DNA of 44,559 nucleotides from NCBI GenBank assembly GCA_017443765.1, contig JAFSYB010000110.1:1-44559 (forward strand), given 5' to 3'. Below are positions 36,161 to 43,873 of this stretch, one piece after another. This stretch comes from Muribaculaceae bacterium (lineage in GTDB: Bacteria; Bacteroidota; Bacteroidia; Bacteroidales; Muribaculaceae). The notes beneath the pieces were generated by a model. The model was not told where the DNA came from. It made no database searches and worked only from the letters and a program-made list of their open reading frames with translations. Position 1 is the stretch's first letter. The number at the start of each line of letters is the position of its first letter. The position numbers were made by a program, and so were the translations under genes.

Positions 36161-36433
36161 ATGAACAAAACTGAATTAGTGAATGTGATTGCCGCCGAGG
36201 CCAAGTTGACCAAAGTTCAAGCCAAGGAAGCGCTTGACGCAACGCTGAAGGCTATCGGCGAGGCTCTGGCCAAGGGTGACAAGGTGGCTCTGCTCGGCTT
36301 CGGCACTTTCGGTGTCCAGGAGCGTTCTGCACGCATGGGTGTCAATCCCCAGGATCCCAAGAAGAAAATCAAAATCGCCGCCAAGAAGGTCATCAAGTTC
36401 AAGGCCGGCGCCGAGCTCAACAAGATGCTCTAA
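36161..36433 (+). CDS. hup: HU-family DNA-binding protein
   Basis: 90 residues, the typical HU length. It starts NKTELVNVIAAEAKLTKVQA, has the KVALLGFGTFGVQERSAR turn that forms the DNA-binding arm, followed by GVNPQDPKKKIKIAAKK, and ends KFKAGAELNKML. HU dimers bend and compact DNA without sequence preference. Codons look highly biased, consistent with strong expression, and the promoter is near-consensus. It is a single gene, divergent from the rhomboid pair. After the stop a GC-rich imperfect stem (GGGCC-A-CGC with GCG-C-GGCCC) about 36459-36489 may end transcription, though it has no T-run. Confidence 0.95.
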   Translation: MNKTELVNVIAAEAKLTKVQAKEALDATLKAIGEALAKGDKVALLGFGTFGVQERSARMGVNPQDPKKKIKIAAKKVIKFKAGAELNKML

Positions 36434-36549
36434 CACATTCCCGACAATGGTTGTTACAAGGGCCACGCATCGTCACGAGGCGCGGCCCTCGTTGTGCCGT
36501 GGGGCAATTACGATAATTCGACTTTTTAAACTTTGACACCCAGAAAACT

Positions 36550-37020
36550 ATGATTAAGAAAGCAATGCTGCTGCTGTCGCTTGTGGCCATGACAATGTAC
36601 TTGTCGTGCTGCGGCAGCGATGAGAAAGACGAGCCCGAAGTGGTGCCCGAGGGTACATACGCCAGCGTGTACACCAGCGAGAACGACACACACTACGAGT
36701 ACACACTCGACATGGAACACCAGCTATGCACCATCACGGTCCACAACGTGGTGTTCACCATCGGCGAGCGTCAGTCGCCGGCAATGACCATCCGCATTCC
36801 CAATGCCGCAATCGTCTCAACCTCCCACACGGGAGCGGTCACCATCGAGGATACCAACATCGCCCCCGAGATGCTGCGTGGCAGCGACTTCGTGCCCATG
36901 CCCGACGTGCAGTACATCGTGACCGACCTGCGGGCCACACTCAACGCGGTCGAGAAAACGTTTGCCATCACGTTCAAGTGCCACGGTGGCGAGTTCAGCG
37001 ACACGGGAAAGCTCCAATAA
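36550..37020 (+). CDS. Small lipoprotein, first of a tandem set of three
   Basis: 156 residues. Lipoprotein signal with LVAMTMYLSCCGSDEKDEPE: the Cys is followed by Gly-Ser-Asp-Glu, resembling the export signal that brings Bacteroidota lipoproteins to the cell surface. The mature part looks all-beta, with strands such as YEYTLDMEHQLCTITVHNVV, and ends with LRATLNAVEKTFAITFKCHG, a pattern that recurs near the end of the next two proteins (INMHERTFTASYAIEG). This hints at one shared fold, perhaps the calycin-like or DUF4840-type barrel seen in Bacteroides lipoproteins; I cannot assign it firmly. The three genes run in one direction with gaps of 82 and 63 bp, and no strong promoter box is seen before this one. 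Confidence 0.75.
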   Translation: MIKKAMLLLSLVAMTMYLSCCGSDEKDEPEVVPEGTYASVYTSENDTHYEYTLDMEHQLCTITVHNVVFTIGERQSPAMTIRIPNAAIVSTSHTGAVTIEDTNIAPEMLRGSDFVPMPDVQYIVTDLRATLNAVEKTFAITFKCHGGEFSDTGKLQ

Positions 37021-37102
37021 GGCGCGTTTTCGTGATTTTTAACGCACGACGGCGCAACATTCCGCACCGCCGTGCGTCATACTACTATATACCTATATAA
37101 TT

Positions 37103-38056
37103 ATGAAACGTCTCACCCTTTACTTATCATTCATCGCCCTGCTGGCAATGGTGTCGGCTTGCGGCAACGATGAGCCAACGCTGGACCGCCAGCGCGACGT
37201 GACCATGAGTGTGGAAACCGTAACCCATGTGCTGGACCCCGCCACGGGCGAAACCACCATGGGAACCACCGAGGTGAACATGGTGGTGGTGCACCAGCGG
37301 GCGCTCACCGCCGACTTCAAGCTGCAAGCCACCATCGGCGGCGTGAAGCATGAGTATGCCGTGGCCGACGTGCCGCTCACGCGGGTGGAGTATCAGGACT
37401 ACCGCTACACATTTGACGCAGCAAGCGGCGGCGAGGTGACCAACCTGTGCGGCATTGTGGACCTGGCCGACCAGGTGCTCACCGTGCACTACGACGTGGC
37501 CGGGCACCACGTGAGCAGCACCATCAGCGATGTGTTCTTTGCCCAAACCGGCGTGAAGTTCACCTACACCGACGGCACCACCAGCTCGGCCGGGGGCAGC
37601 TTCTGGACGCTGAAAGTGAACTCTGGCGGCCGTTCGGCAAGCGTGATTGTCAACGACCTGAAAATTGACCGCGACACCGTGGTGGAGTACGTCACCGACT
37701 CCAATGGCACCCGTAGCGAAGTGCACAAGCGCGGCTCCCGCGTGCTCACCTCGCTGAACGGGCACGGAGCCACGGTGGAACCCACCGCCGAGGGCTTCAG
37801 CGTGACGGGGGAAACGCTCACCTCGGTGGCAACCTACGGCGACGGCGACCATGTGGCCGGAGGCAACTCACAGCAAACCGAGAACTACATCGTCTGCAAC
37901 GTGGCGCTGACAGTCAATATGGAGACCGGACGCCTCGACGGCACACTGGTAATCCGCCATGTGCTCAAGCGCGATGCCGAGGGCAATCCCACCGAGTGGG
38001 ACGACATCCAAGCCCAGGTGAGCGGCGAAACCTACCGGCAGAGTACCCTGCAATGA
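37103..38056 (+). CDS. Lipoprotein, second of the tandem set, probably a two-domain version
   Basis: 317 residues, about twice the first protein. Signal LSFIALLAMVSACGNDEPTL with lipobox VSAC and Asn-Asp-Glu after the Cys. The mature part appears to hold two similar beta-rich halves (about 30-160 and 165-310), with TVHYDVAGHHVSSTISDVFF in the first and CNVALTVNMETGRLDGTLVI in the second. It contains TVEPTAEGF at about residue 227, also found in the third protein. No catalytic motif is seen. Likely surface-exposed; the role is unknown. It starts 82 bp after the first gene. Confidence 0.75.
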   Translation: MKRLTLYLSFIALLAMVSACGNDEPTLDRQRDVTMSVETVTHVLDPATGETTMGTTEVNMVVVHQRALTADFKLQATIGGVKHEYAVADVPLTRVEYQDYRYTFDAASGGEVTNLCGIVDLADQVLTVHYDVAGHHVSSTISDVFFAQTGVKFTYTDGTTSSAGGSFWTLKVNSGGRSASVIVNDLKIDRDTVVEYVTDSNGTRSEVHKRGSRVLTSLNGHGATVEPTAEGFSVTGETLTSVATYGDGDHVAGGNSQQTENYIVCNVALTVNMETGRLDGTLVIRHVLKRDAEGNPTEWDDIQAQVSGETYRQSTLQ

Positions 38057-38119
38057 CACCGAGCAGTTTATCCACCCTAATCATTTATCTGTTTTTCAAC
38101 TCTTTAGCCTTTATCAACG

Positions 38120-38923
38120 ATGAATCGACACTTGATTGTTTTGACGGGCATTATATTGCTATTGTTCGGCACTGCGTGCGGCAGCGATGAGCCTGCCGAC
38201 GAGGTGTGGTATGCCCAAATTCCGATGGTGAACCACGCCACCGACACCGAGACGGGCGGGCTGTACAGCTGCCAGGTGGGCGTGCTGTATGCCGAGCTGA
38301 ACATGACCACGATGACCACCGACATCACCTACTCGCTGGGATTTGGCAATGGCACGGTGACACTGAGCCTGACCAACGCGCCGATGACTCGCGTCGAGAA
38401 CGGACTGATGGTGAGCCTCGCCGGCCCGGTGAGAGCCGACAACCACACATTCACCGACATCAACGCCTTTATCGACACGCGCCAAACCGGCTACACCCAG
38501 CATTATATTCAGGCAACAGTCGATGAGCGGTACGAGCTCAACGGCCTGTTCGGCACCATGGCCTTTGCGCAAGCGACGAGCGAGGTGTCCACTGCCGCCG
38601 GCCGGCACTTCGCCGACCACGGCGGCACCTACGCCTTCACCATCACATCGCTGCGCGAGGGCGACGAGCGGGCCGAGGTCACGCTGAGCGGCATCGATGT
38701 GTTTCCGCTCGACAATGGCGTGACCTACGACGGCCTGACGGTGGAACCCACTGCCGAGGGCTTGTTCATTCACACCGGCGAGGAGGGCATCGTGCCCACT
38801 GCGGGCGGCAGCAGCCGCCTCACGGCCCTGGAGGCGCACATCAACATGCACGAGCGCACGTTCACGGCAAGCTATGCGATTGAGGGCTGCGCCACGGTTG
38901 TGGCCAGCGGCTCGATGCGATGA
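38120..38923 (+). CDS. Lipoprotein, third of the tandem set
   Basis: 267 residues. Signal LTGIILLLFGTACGSDEPAD with lipobox GTAC and Ser-Asp-Glu-Pro after the Cys. Beta-rich mature part with YSLGFGNGTVTLSLTNAPMT in the first half and LTVEPTAEGLFIHTGEEG in the second; TVEPTAEG is shared with the second lipoprotein, also at DNA level (24 of 26 bases or so by eye). It ends INMHERTFTASYAIEG, similar to the end of the first protein. A very strong symmetrical hairpin follows 24 bp after the stop and separates the set from the sigma-factor operon. Confidence 0.75.
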   Translation: MNRHLIVLTGIILLLFGTACGSDEPADEVWYAQIPMVNHATDTETGGLYSCQVGVLYAELNMTTMTTDITYSLGFGNGTVTLSLTNAPMTRVENGLMVSLAGPVRADNHTFTDINAFIDTRQTGYTQHYIQATVDERYELNGLFGTMAFAQATSEVSTAAGRHFADHGGTYAFTITSLREGDERAEVTLSGIDVFPLDNGVTYDGLTVEPTAEGLFIHTGEEGIVPTAGGSSRLTALEAHINMHERTFTASYAIEGCATVVASGSMR

Positions 38924-38946
38924 ATGTGCCGGTTTTCTTAAAAAAT

Positions 38947-38980
38947 CGCAAAAAATGCGCCTCAAGGCGCATTTTTTGCG
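38947..38980. terminator. Perfect palindromic terminator before the sigma-factor operon
   Basis: CGCAAAAAATGCGCC (38947-38961) and GGCGCATTTTTTGCG (38966-38980), 15-bp stem with loop TCAA. The A and T runs inside the stem could serve as a U-tract for either strand. Confidence 0.85.
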
Positions 38981-39016
38981 CCTGTTCGGGAAAAAAGCCG
39001 TAATTTTACGCTCACA

Positions 39017-39580
39017 ATGGCAACCACACAACGGACATACGACGAAGCGGCAGTGATTGAACAACTTCACCATCCCTCGACGGCACGCGCAGCCTTCGGG
39101 CAGGTGATTGCCCACTATTCCAGCACTTTGTACTGGCAAATCCGACGTATGGTCATTGATCATGACGATGCCAACGACGTGCTCCAGAACACGTTCCTGA
39201 AAGCGTGGACAAGCATTGACAATTTCCGTGGCGATGCCAAGCTCTCGACCTGGCTCTACAAAATTGCCATCAACGAATCCATCACGTTCATCAACAAGAA
39301 AAAAGCGCAGAACAACGTGTCGCTCGACGACGACGACAGCTTCCTGGTGAACACACTCGAAAGCGATGAATGGTTTGATGGCGACGAAACACAGCGATTG
39401 CTGCAGCAGGCCATTGCCACCTTGCCCGAAAAGCAGCGACTGGTGTTCAACATGCGCTACTACGACGAGATGAAGTACGAGGATATGTCGGAAATCCTGG
39501 GCACCTCGACGGGTGCCCTCAAGGCCAGCTACCACCACGCCATGAAAAAAATCGAAGCCTTTTTCGCCGAACACGATTAA
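39017..39580 (+). CDS. ECF-type RNA polymerase sigma factor
   Basis: 187 residues, two-domain ECF length. Region 2: IDHDDANDVLQNTFLKAW, then FRGDAKLSTWLYKIAINESI, which binds core and melts the -10. Region 4: LPEKQRLVFNMRYYDEMKYE, EDMSEILGTSTGALKASYHH, a helix-turn-helix for the -35. A weak TAATTTTA box is at 39000-39007, right after the palindromic terminator. It is followed by a one-TM protein and a Spy-like protein with gaps of 34 and 32 bp, which suggests an envelope-stress type operon in which the second gene would be an anti-sigma factor. The stimulus is unknown. Confidence 0.94.
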   Translation: MATTQRTYDEAAVIEQLHHPSTARAAFGQVIAHYSSTLYWQIRRMVIDHDDANDVLQNTFLKAWTSIDNFRGDAKLSTWLYKIAINESITFINKKKAQNNVSLDDDDSFLVNTLESDEWFDGDETQRLLQQAIATLPEKQRLVFNMRYYDEMKYEDMSEILGTSTGALKASYHHAMKKIEAFFAEHD

Positions 39581-39614
39581 ACTTTAGACATTCGTTGCAG
39601 TCAAAAGAAGTGTT

Positions 39615-40001
39615 ATGAAGAACGAAGAAAGCGAAATATTGAACAGGTTTGGTCGCGATGCGGGATTCCGTGTCCCGGAGGGCTATTTCGATGACTTCAA
39701 CGAGCGCATGGCCGCCATGCTGCCCGAGGTGGAGATTACCGAGGTGGACACGAAGCCCACGTTGTGGGTGCGGCTCAGGCCCTACTTGTACTTGGCCGCA
39801 ATGTTTGCCGGCGTGTGGTGCATGATGAAGGTGTTCAATGGTTTCAACCAAAACATCAGCACCGAGCAGCGCGTGAGCGAGGTGGCCTCGGGCATCTATA
39901 TGGAAAACAATGCCGACGAGTTCATCATGAGCGGCTGCGCCAGCGACTACGACATCATGACCTACGAAGACAGCGTGATGATGGACGAGGAGGCGCGATG
40001 A
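39615..40001 (+). CDS. One-TM membrane protein, probable anti-sigma partner
   Basis: 128 residues. A cytosolic N-terminus with ILNRFGRDAGFRVPEGYFDD (the VPEGYF motif is common in such Bacteroidota proteins), one transmembrane helix about 57-77 (YLYLAAMFAGVWCMMKVF) and an acidic extracytoplasmic tail ending DSVMMDEEAR. The order sigma - this protein - Spy-like protein and the topology are what is expected of an anti-sigma factor, but no ZAS or FecR domain is seen, so the role is inferred from context. Confidence 0.8.
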   Translation: MKNEESEILNRFGRDAGFRVPEGYFDDFNERMAAMLPEVEITEVDTKPTLWVRLRPYLYLAAMFAGVWCMMKVFNGFNQNISTEQRVSEVASGIYMENNADEFIMSGCASDYDIMTYEDSVMMDEEAR

Positions 40002-40033
40002 GCGGCACCCCACCCTCTTAAAAAGCGAAAATT

Positions 40034-40462
40034 ATGAAACGACTACTCACTCTGCTGATGCTCGCGGTTCTCGCCCTTGCGGTGACGGCACAAGGCAACC
40101 GCTCGAAATGGGGCAGCGAGATGCTTGAGGCCAAGCACAAAATGATTATCGAGGAGGTGGGTCTCACCCCCACGCAACAAGAGCAGTTCATGCCCGTGTA
40201 CGAGGAGATGGAGCGCGAGATATACCAAACCAACCGCGACGCGCGCACCCTGGCCCGGAATGTGGAGCAGAAGAAGTCGCCCACCGATGCCGAATATGCC
40301 CAGGCCGCCGAGGCGCTGTCGCACGCCAAAGTGCGCGAGGGTGAGATTGAGGCGAAATACTTTGAGAAATTCTCAAAATTGCTCAGCAAGAAGCAGCTCT
40401 TCCTGCTCAAGCAAGCCGAGGCAAAGTTCACACGCACCATGCTGCGAGGACGCAAGAAATAG
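40034..40462 (+). CDS. Spy/CpxP-like periplasmic protein
   Basis: 142 residues. Signal peptide LLTLLMLAVLALAVTAQG. The mature part is all-helical and charged, with the motif VGLTPTQQEQFMPVYEEMER, similar to the LTxxQ motif of Spy/CpxP-type periplasmic chaperones and metal sensors, and a second helix ending KLLSKKQLFLLKQAEAKFTR. It is the last gene of the ECF operon and is likely a periplasmic effector or sensor of the response. A strong intrinsic terminator follows 17 bp after the stop. Confidence 0.85.
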   Translation: MKRLLTLLMLAVLALAVTAQGNRSKWGSEMLEAKHKMIIEEVGLTPTQQEQFMPVYEEMEREIYQTNRDARTLARNVEQKKSPTDAEYAQAAEALSHAKVREGEIEAKYFEKFSKLLSKKQLFLLKQAEAKFTRTMLRGRKK

Positions 40463-40478
40463 AACACCAGAACACTTG

Positions 40479-40512
40479 ATGGCGGCAACACAATTCGGCC
40501 GCCATTTTTTTT
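40479..40512 (+). terminator. Intrinsic terminator of the ECF sigma operon
   Basis: ATGGCGGC (40479-40486) pairs with GCCGCCAT (40498-40505), followed by eight T. Confidence 0.92.
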
Positions 40513-40555
40513 GCACCCTCAAAATCCGAATGAACCTTGACAAAATGCAAATAGA

Positions 40556-40587
40556 TTTGCATTTGCGCTCGGTTTGCATTAATTTTG
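40556..40587 (+). promoter_or_regulatory. Promoter of the LRR protein gene, related to the 49-bp promoter repeat
   Basis: TTTG (40556-40559), 20-bp spacer, TAATTTTG (40580-40587). The spacer GCATTTGCGCTCGGTTTGCA is a close relative of the core GCATTTCGCTCAACTTGCA at 22700, 23055 and 23145. Confidence 0.8.
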
Positions 40588-40633
40588 CAGCGTGTTATTA
40601 GAAACCGAAATCATGGATTGCTAACTTTGCGGC

Positions 40634-42040
40634 ATGAAACAGTGGATAAAGATTGTGTCGGAATCATTATGGGCGTGGCTGTGCATTGCGACTTTATTCG
40701 TCGTGATGCCTGTTGATGCACAAGAAGACCATTCTCCGATTATCAAGCATGTGATCAGGCTGCAAGTGCAGGGGTTGCTCTACTCACATTGGGGCGACTT
40801 CAAAGATGCTGTGACCAACGACGGCTGCACCAACCCCGAAGCCACTTCGATTTACCTGCCCGATACAATCGACTGCAATGGGCACAACTACGTTGTCATG
40901 GAAATCGGGCCATCGGCTTACGAGAATCACAAGCAGTTGCAGCGCATGAATTGCAATGTGGATAATATGCTGGTGCATGCCTTTACCGGCTGTGAGAACC
41001 TGCGTGTGCTGGTCCTTCGCAGCAGCAAGCCCCGTCTAATAGGAAAACACATCTTCTATTACGGCACACCCAATGAGGTGTTCGACGACTACCACTTCCT
41101 CACCTGTGCTGTGGTGGTGCCTCCAGGCAGCGTGCAGGATTGTCGCCAGGCCCACGGATGGCGCAAATTCCACACCATCATCGATCACGAGCCCACCCGC
41201 GATGATTACGACTTGACGGGCATAGCAAGCCGAATTGCCGAGCTGGAACACGAGCGCGACTCGCTGGCCGATGTCGCAAGGCAGCTGCGCAACAGCCTCG
41301 CGGCAGTCACCAACGACCTCGCGGCAGTCACCGACGACCTTCGCGACACAACTGCGGCCCCGACAGGCAACGTCGCCCCGTCGACCAAAGGCAACCCATA
41401 TATGGCAATGGCCGATTCGCTCACACCGACAATAACGCAGAGCGTGGAGCATTACGCCATCAAGATATTGAGCGGCGAATTCGAGTTCAAGTCGCGCTTC
41501 TCACCCGAAATCATTATCCACAGCCATCCCGACACCATGACTGTGCACCTTGTGGTACCCGATTCGGTGACCGTCAATGACCGCCCCTACCCAGTGACGC
41601 AGATGTGTGATGACCTCTTTGCCGACCACGGTCACCTGCTGACGCTCACGCTTCCTGCGGGCCTCACCAATGTGTCGCCCGGTGCGTTCGCACGGTGTCG
41701 TGAGTTGCGCCTGCTGGAGTTGCGCAGCCCCGTGCCGCCGGCGTTCCGTTCCATCGATGACGGCGACTGCAGTCCCCACGAGGTGCTCAGCGACAGCCAG
41801 TGTGCGCGCCTGACGCTTGTGGTGCCGCCGGGAAGTGAGCAGGCCTACCGCAATGCACCGGGTTGGCGTCGCTGCAGCCGCATCACCACGGCACGCCCCA
41901 CGCTGGCCGGGCTCGGGCTCTCACCCACCGACGAGCAACGCATCAACGTCGATGCCCAACTGTGCCGCATCGCAGTGCGACAGTCCCACATCAGCACCGC
42001 CCTACGCGCACTGCGTAGCCGGTTGGAAACATCACCTTGA
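40634..42040 (+). CDS. BspA-like leucine-rich-repeat protein with coiled-coil linker
   Basis: 468 residues. Signal peptide about 1-29 (LWAWLCIATLFVVMPVDAQ). Two LRR_5-type parts, each ending in the family pattern VVPPGS: residues 60-180 (YVVMEIGPSAYENHKQLQRM, VLRSSKPRLIGKHIFYYG) and 285-415 (LLTLTLPAGLTNVSPGAFAR, RELRLLELRSPVPPAFRS). Between them, residues 195-240 form a coiled coil (RIAELEHERDSLADVARQLR) with two 7-residue repeats AAVTNDL/AAVTDDL. BspA-like proteins in Bacteroidales are secreted or surface proteins used in adhesion. The last 70 codons and the following 110 bp are duplicated at 43739-43986. A good promoter lies 47 bp upstream. Confidence 0.82.
   Translation: MKQWIKIVSESLWAWLCIATLFVVMPVDAQEDHSPIIKHVIRLQVQGLLYSHWGDFKDAVTNDGCTNPEATSIYLPDTIDCNGHNYVVMEIGPSAYENHKQLQRMNCNVDNMLVHAFTGCENLRVLVLRSSKPRLIGKHIFYYGTPNEVFDDYHFLTCAVVVPPGSVQDCRQAHGWRKFHTIIDHEPTRDDYDLTGIASRIAELEHERDSLADVARQLRNSLAAVTNDLAAVTDDLRDTTAAPTGNVAPSTKGNPYMAMADSLTPTITQSVEHYAIKILSGEFEFKSRFSPEIIIHSHPDTMTVHLVVPDSVTVNDRPYPVTQMCDDLFADHGHLLTLTLPAGLTNVSPGAFARCRELRLLELRSPVPPAFRSIDDGDCSPHEVLSDSQCARLTLVVPPGSEQAYRNAPGWRRCSRITTARPTLAGLGLSPTDEQRINVDAQLCRIAVRQSHISTALRALRSRLETSP
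41297..41338 (+). repeat. Two 21-bp repeats encoding coiled-coil heptads
   Basis: The 21-bp unit at 41297-41317 is repeated at 41318-41338 with one base change, giving LAAVTND and LAAVTDD. A unit equals one heptad, so copy changes would lengthen the coiled coil without breaking its register. Confidence 0.9.
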
Positions 42041-42150
42041 GACTGGGTTTTCGCCCCCCGAAACGTGACACCGGCACCGTTCATTACCACATCGAGGCAC
42101 GACGATGGAGGCTGCCAGTGACCGAGCCGGAAGCCTATTTATCGGTGGGA
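41819..42150 (+). repeat. Direct duplication, copy A (end of LRR gene and downstream)
   Basis: 332 bp, nearly identical to 43739-43986 except that copy B lacks 87 bp (between two GCCGCATC words at 41877 and 41964), has 3 extra bases and a few substitutions. It starts GTGGTGCCGCCGGGAAG and ends ATTTATCGGTGGGA. Copies A and B flank the ATPase gene. Confidence 0.95.
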
Positions 42151-42151
42151 A

Positions 42152-42186
42152 TTACTCGTCACCCATCACTCATCACTCATCACTAT
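42152..42186. repeat. 7-bp-periodic tract at the ATPase stop codon
   Basis: Units TTACTCG, TCACCCA, TCACTCA, TCACTCA, TCACTAT. The ATPase stop codon (42183-42185) lies inside. It begins right after duplication copy A ends. Confidence 0.85.
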
Positions 42187-43481
42187 AGGAACATGGCCAT
42201 ATACAGCGGCAAGTATAGCACCTTTCCTTTCTTGCTGACATTATATCGGCTCAGTACAATAGAGCGATGAATCTTATCTGCATGTTCTCTGATGGCCGCG
42301 TCCAATGAGGCGTGCCTCTTGTATTTCTCTCCCGACTTTACCTCGATGATTGTGATTTTGTTTTGCTCTTCGAGGATGAAATCAAGTTCTTGCTTGCTGT
42401 TCTTGTCATAATAGTGAAGTGATAATCCCTTTGCCGACAAGGCGCAGGCGACGTAGTTCTCAGTGAGCGCGCCCTCATTGATGCTGATGTGGCCGCTAAG
42501 CACCTGAAACTGGATACCTTTGAGTAGGATGCTTCCCAACAGACCCGTGTCAACCATATACAATTTGTATAATTTGCGGTTCTCCGTCGCTTCAAAAGGC
42601 AGTTCAAAGGCCGAGGTGTTGAAGGAGTAGTATGCAATGCCGGAGTCGATAAGCCATTGGGTTGGGTCTTCGTACTTACGTCGCGATGCACCTTTCTCCA
42701 AGTCGGCCAGAATAAAACGTTTGTCTTCCTTGGCCAGTTCCGAGGGTATGGCATCGAAGACCCGCCTCACCAGCACTTGGTCTTTCCCAGCATACTGGGT
42801 GATGTCTGCCCGGTAAGTTGTGAGAATCGAACGATGCACTTTCTCCACAATTCTGAAGTCGGGGTTGTTCACAAATGTCTGGACAGCCTCCGGCATACCG
42901 CCGATAGCAAGGAACTGGCGGTAATACTGGCTCATTTGCTGATGGATGAAATCAGGCAGGGCAGTCTCATCCTTATATGACTTTCTAAGTAAGTCATATA
43001 CCTGGTCGGAGATACCATTTGCCCATAGGAACTCTTCAAAGTCGAGAGGAAACATGGCAATCTCCTCCTCAAAGCCAACAGGATAGGATGGTACGGGCTT
43101 GTAATTGATACCCAACAGAGACCCAGACTCGATGTAATCATAAGTGTGGTCTTCCACAAGGAACTTGATGGCTGTACGTGCCTTGGGGCACTCTTGTATC
43201 TCGTCGAAAAACACAAGTGTCTTTCCTTCTGCGAAAGGTCCATAGCCCATTGCCGAGAGGTTTGTGATGATGGTCTTGGTGTCAAGATTACCGTCAAAAG
43301 CCTGTTGCGCTATAGGATGCTTCACAAAGTTCACCTCGACGAAGTGCGTGTAATGCGACTTGGCAAACTCCCGCACCGAGGTGGTCTTACCCACCTGTCT
43401 GGCACCTGTCAGCAACAACGCTTTTCTGCAGCCGTCCTGATGCCACTCTTCTATCTGCGAAAGTACTTTTCTTTTAAGCAT
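42183..43481 (-). CDS. AAA-type ATPase with DUF4143 domain
   Basis: 432 residues from the ATG at 43481. N-terminal ATPase: Walker A LLLTGARQVGKTTSVREFA, Walker B KTLVFFDEIQECPKA, sensor region YDYIESGSLLGINY. The middle holds a winged-helix-like part and the C-terminal third the DUF4143 domain, with LSLHYYDKNSKQELDFILEE and ITIIEVKSGEKYKRH, a PD-(D/E)XK-like nuclease core (D..ExK). Such genes are scattered, often mobile, in Bacteroidota and archaea; their role is not settled (defence or toxin-antitoxin-like functions are suggested by context). Its base composition is visibly more AT-rich than its neighbours, it sits between direct duplications, and its promoter overlaps 33-bp repeats, all consistent with transfer. 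Confidence 0.92.
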   Translation of the reverse strand: MLKRKVLSQIEEWHQDGCRKALLLTGARQVGKTTSVREFAKSHYTHFVEVNFVKHPIAQQAFDGNLDTKTIITNLSAMGYGPFAEGKTLVFFDEIQECPKARTAIKFLVEDHTYDYIESGSLLGINYKPVPSYPVGFEEEIAMFPLDFEEFLWANGISDQVYDLLRKSYKDETALPDFIHQQMSQYYRQFLAIGGMPEAVQTFVNNPDFRIVEKVHRSILTTYRADITQYAGKDQVLVRRVFDAIPSELAKEDKRFILADLEKGASRRKYEDPTQWLIDSGIAYYSFNTSAFELPFEATENRKLYKLYMVDTGLLGSILLKGIQFQVLSGHISINEGALTENYVACALSAKGLSLHYYDKNSKQELDFILEEQNKITIIEVKSGEKYKRHASLDAAIREHADKIHRSIVLSRYNVSKKGKVLYLPLYMAMFL

Positions 43482-43517
43482 AACAACAACTTTTTGCAAC
43501 TATAAAAGCGACCATTT

Positions 43518-43609
43518 TACAACTTTTCGCCATATCTTCGGACGCAAAAATGCAACCTTTCGCCACATTTTCGGATGCAAAATTACAACTTTTCGCCTAC
43601 TTGACCAAA
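43518..43609 (-). promoter_or_regulatory. ATPase promoter with 33-bp tandem repeats
   Basis: On the minus strand TTTG (plus 43606-43609), 20-bp spacer, TAATTTTG (plus 43578-43585). Plus-strand repeats with exact 33-bp period begin at 43518 (TACAACTTTTCGCCATATCT...), 43551 (TGCAACCTTTCGCCACATTT...) and 43584 (TACAACTTTTCGCC, partial). One core lies in the promoter spacer and two in the leader, an arrangement expected of repressor sites. Confidence 0.75.
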
Positions 43610-43663
43610 TCCTGCACCTCCAATCTCATTTGTGTCTAATAAAAACGCGAGTCCGATGTAAAG

Positions 43664-43873
43664 GTGGGTAAGCACATGTTTTTCTACGGTGCACTCGATG
43701 AGGTGTTCGACGACTACCATTTCCTTACGGTGGCTGTGGTGGTGCCGCCGGGAAGTGAGCAGGCCTACCGCAATGCACCGGGTTGGCGTCGCTGCAGCCG
43801 CATCGCAGTGCGACAGTCCCACATCAGCACCGCCCTACGCGCACTGCGTAGCCGGTTGGCAACATCACCTTGA
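43664..43873 (+). pseudogene. Truncated paralogue of the BspA-like LRR protein
   Basis: The frame reads GKHMFFYGALDEVFDDYHFL, matching residues 137-156 of the complete protein at 40634-42040, and then jumps at VVVPPGS to the C-terminal VPPGSEQAYRNAPGWRRC, skipping about 220 residues. A further 29 codons are missing between two GCCGCATC words. It ends RALRSRLATSP with the same stop context as the parent. No signal peptide, start or promoter is present, so it is a remnant joined at the repeated VVPPGS motif. Confidence 0.85.

Noticed and set aside
36459..36489. Intrinsic terminator after the HU gene
   Set aside because: The stem is imperfect (GGGCC-A-CGC / GCG-C-GGCCC) and no T-run follows, so it is mentioned with the gene but not called.
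43518..43597. CRISPR-like array (33-bp period)
   Set aside because: The units are contiguous without spacers, only two and a half copies exist, and no cas gene is present.
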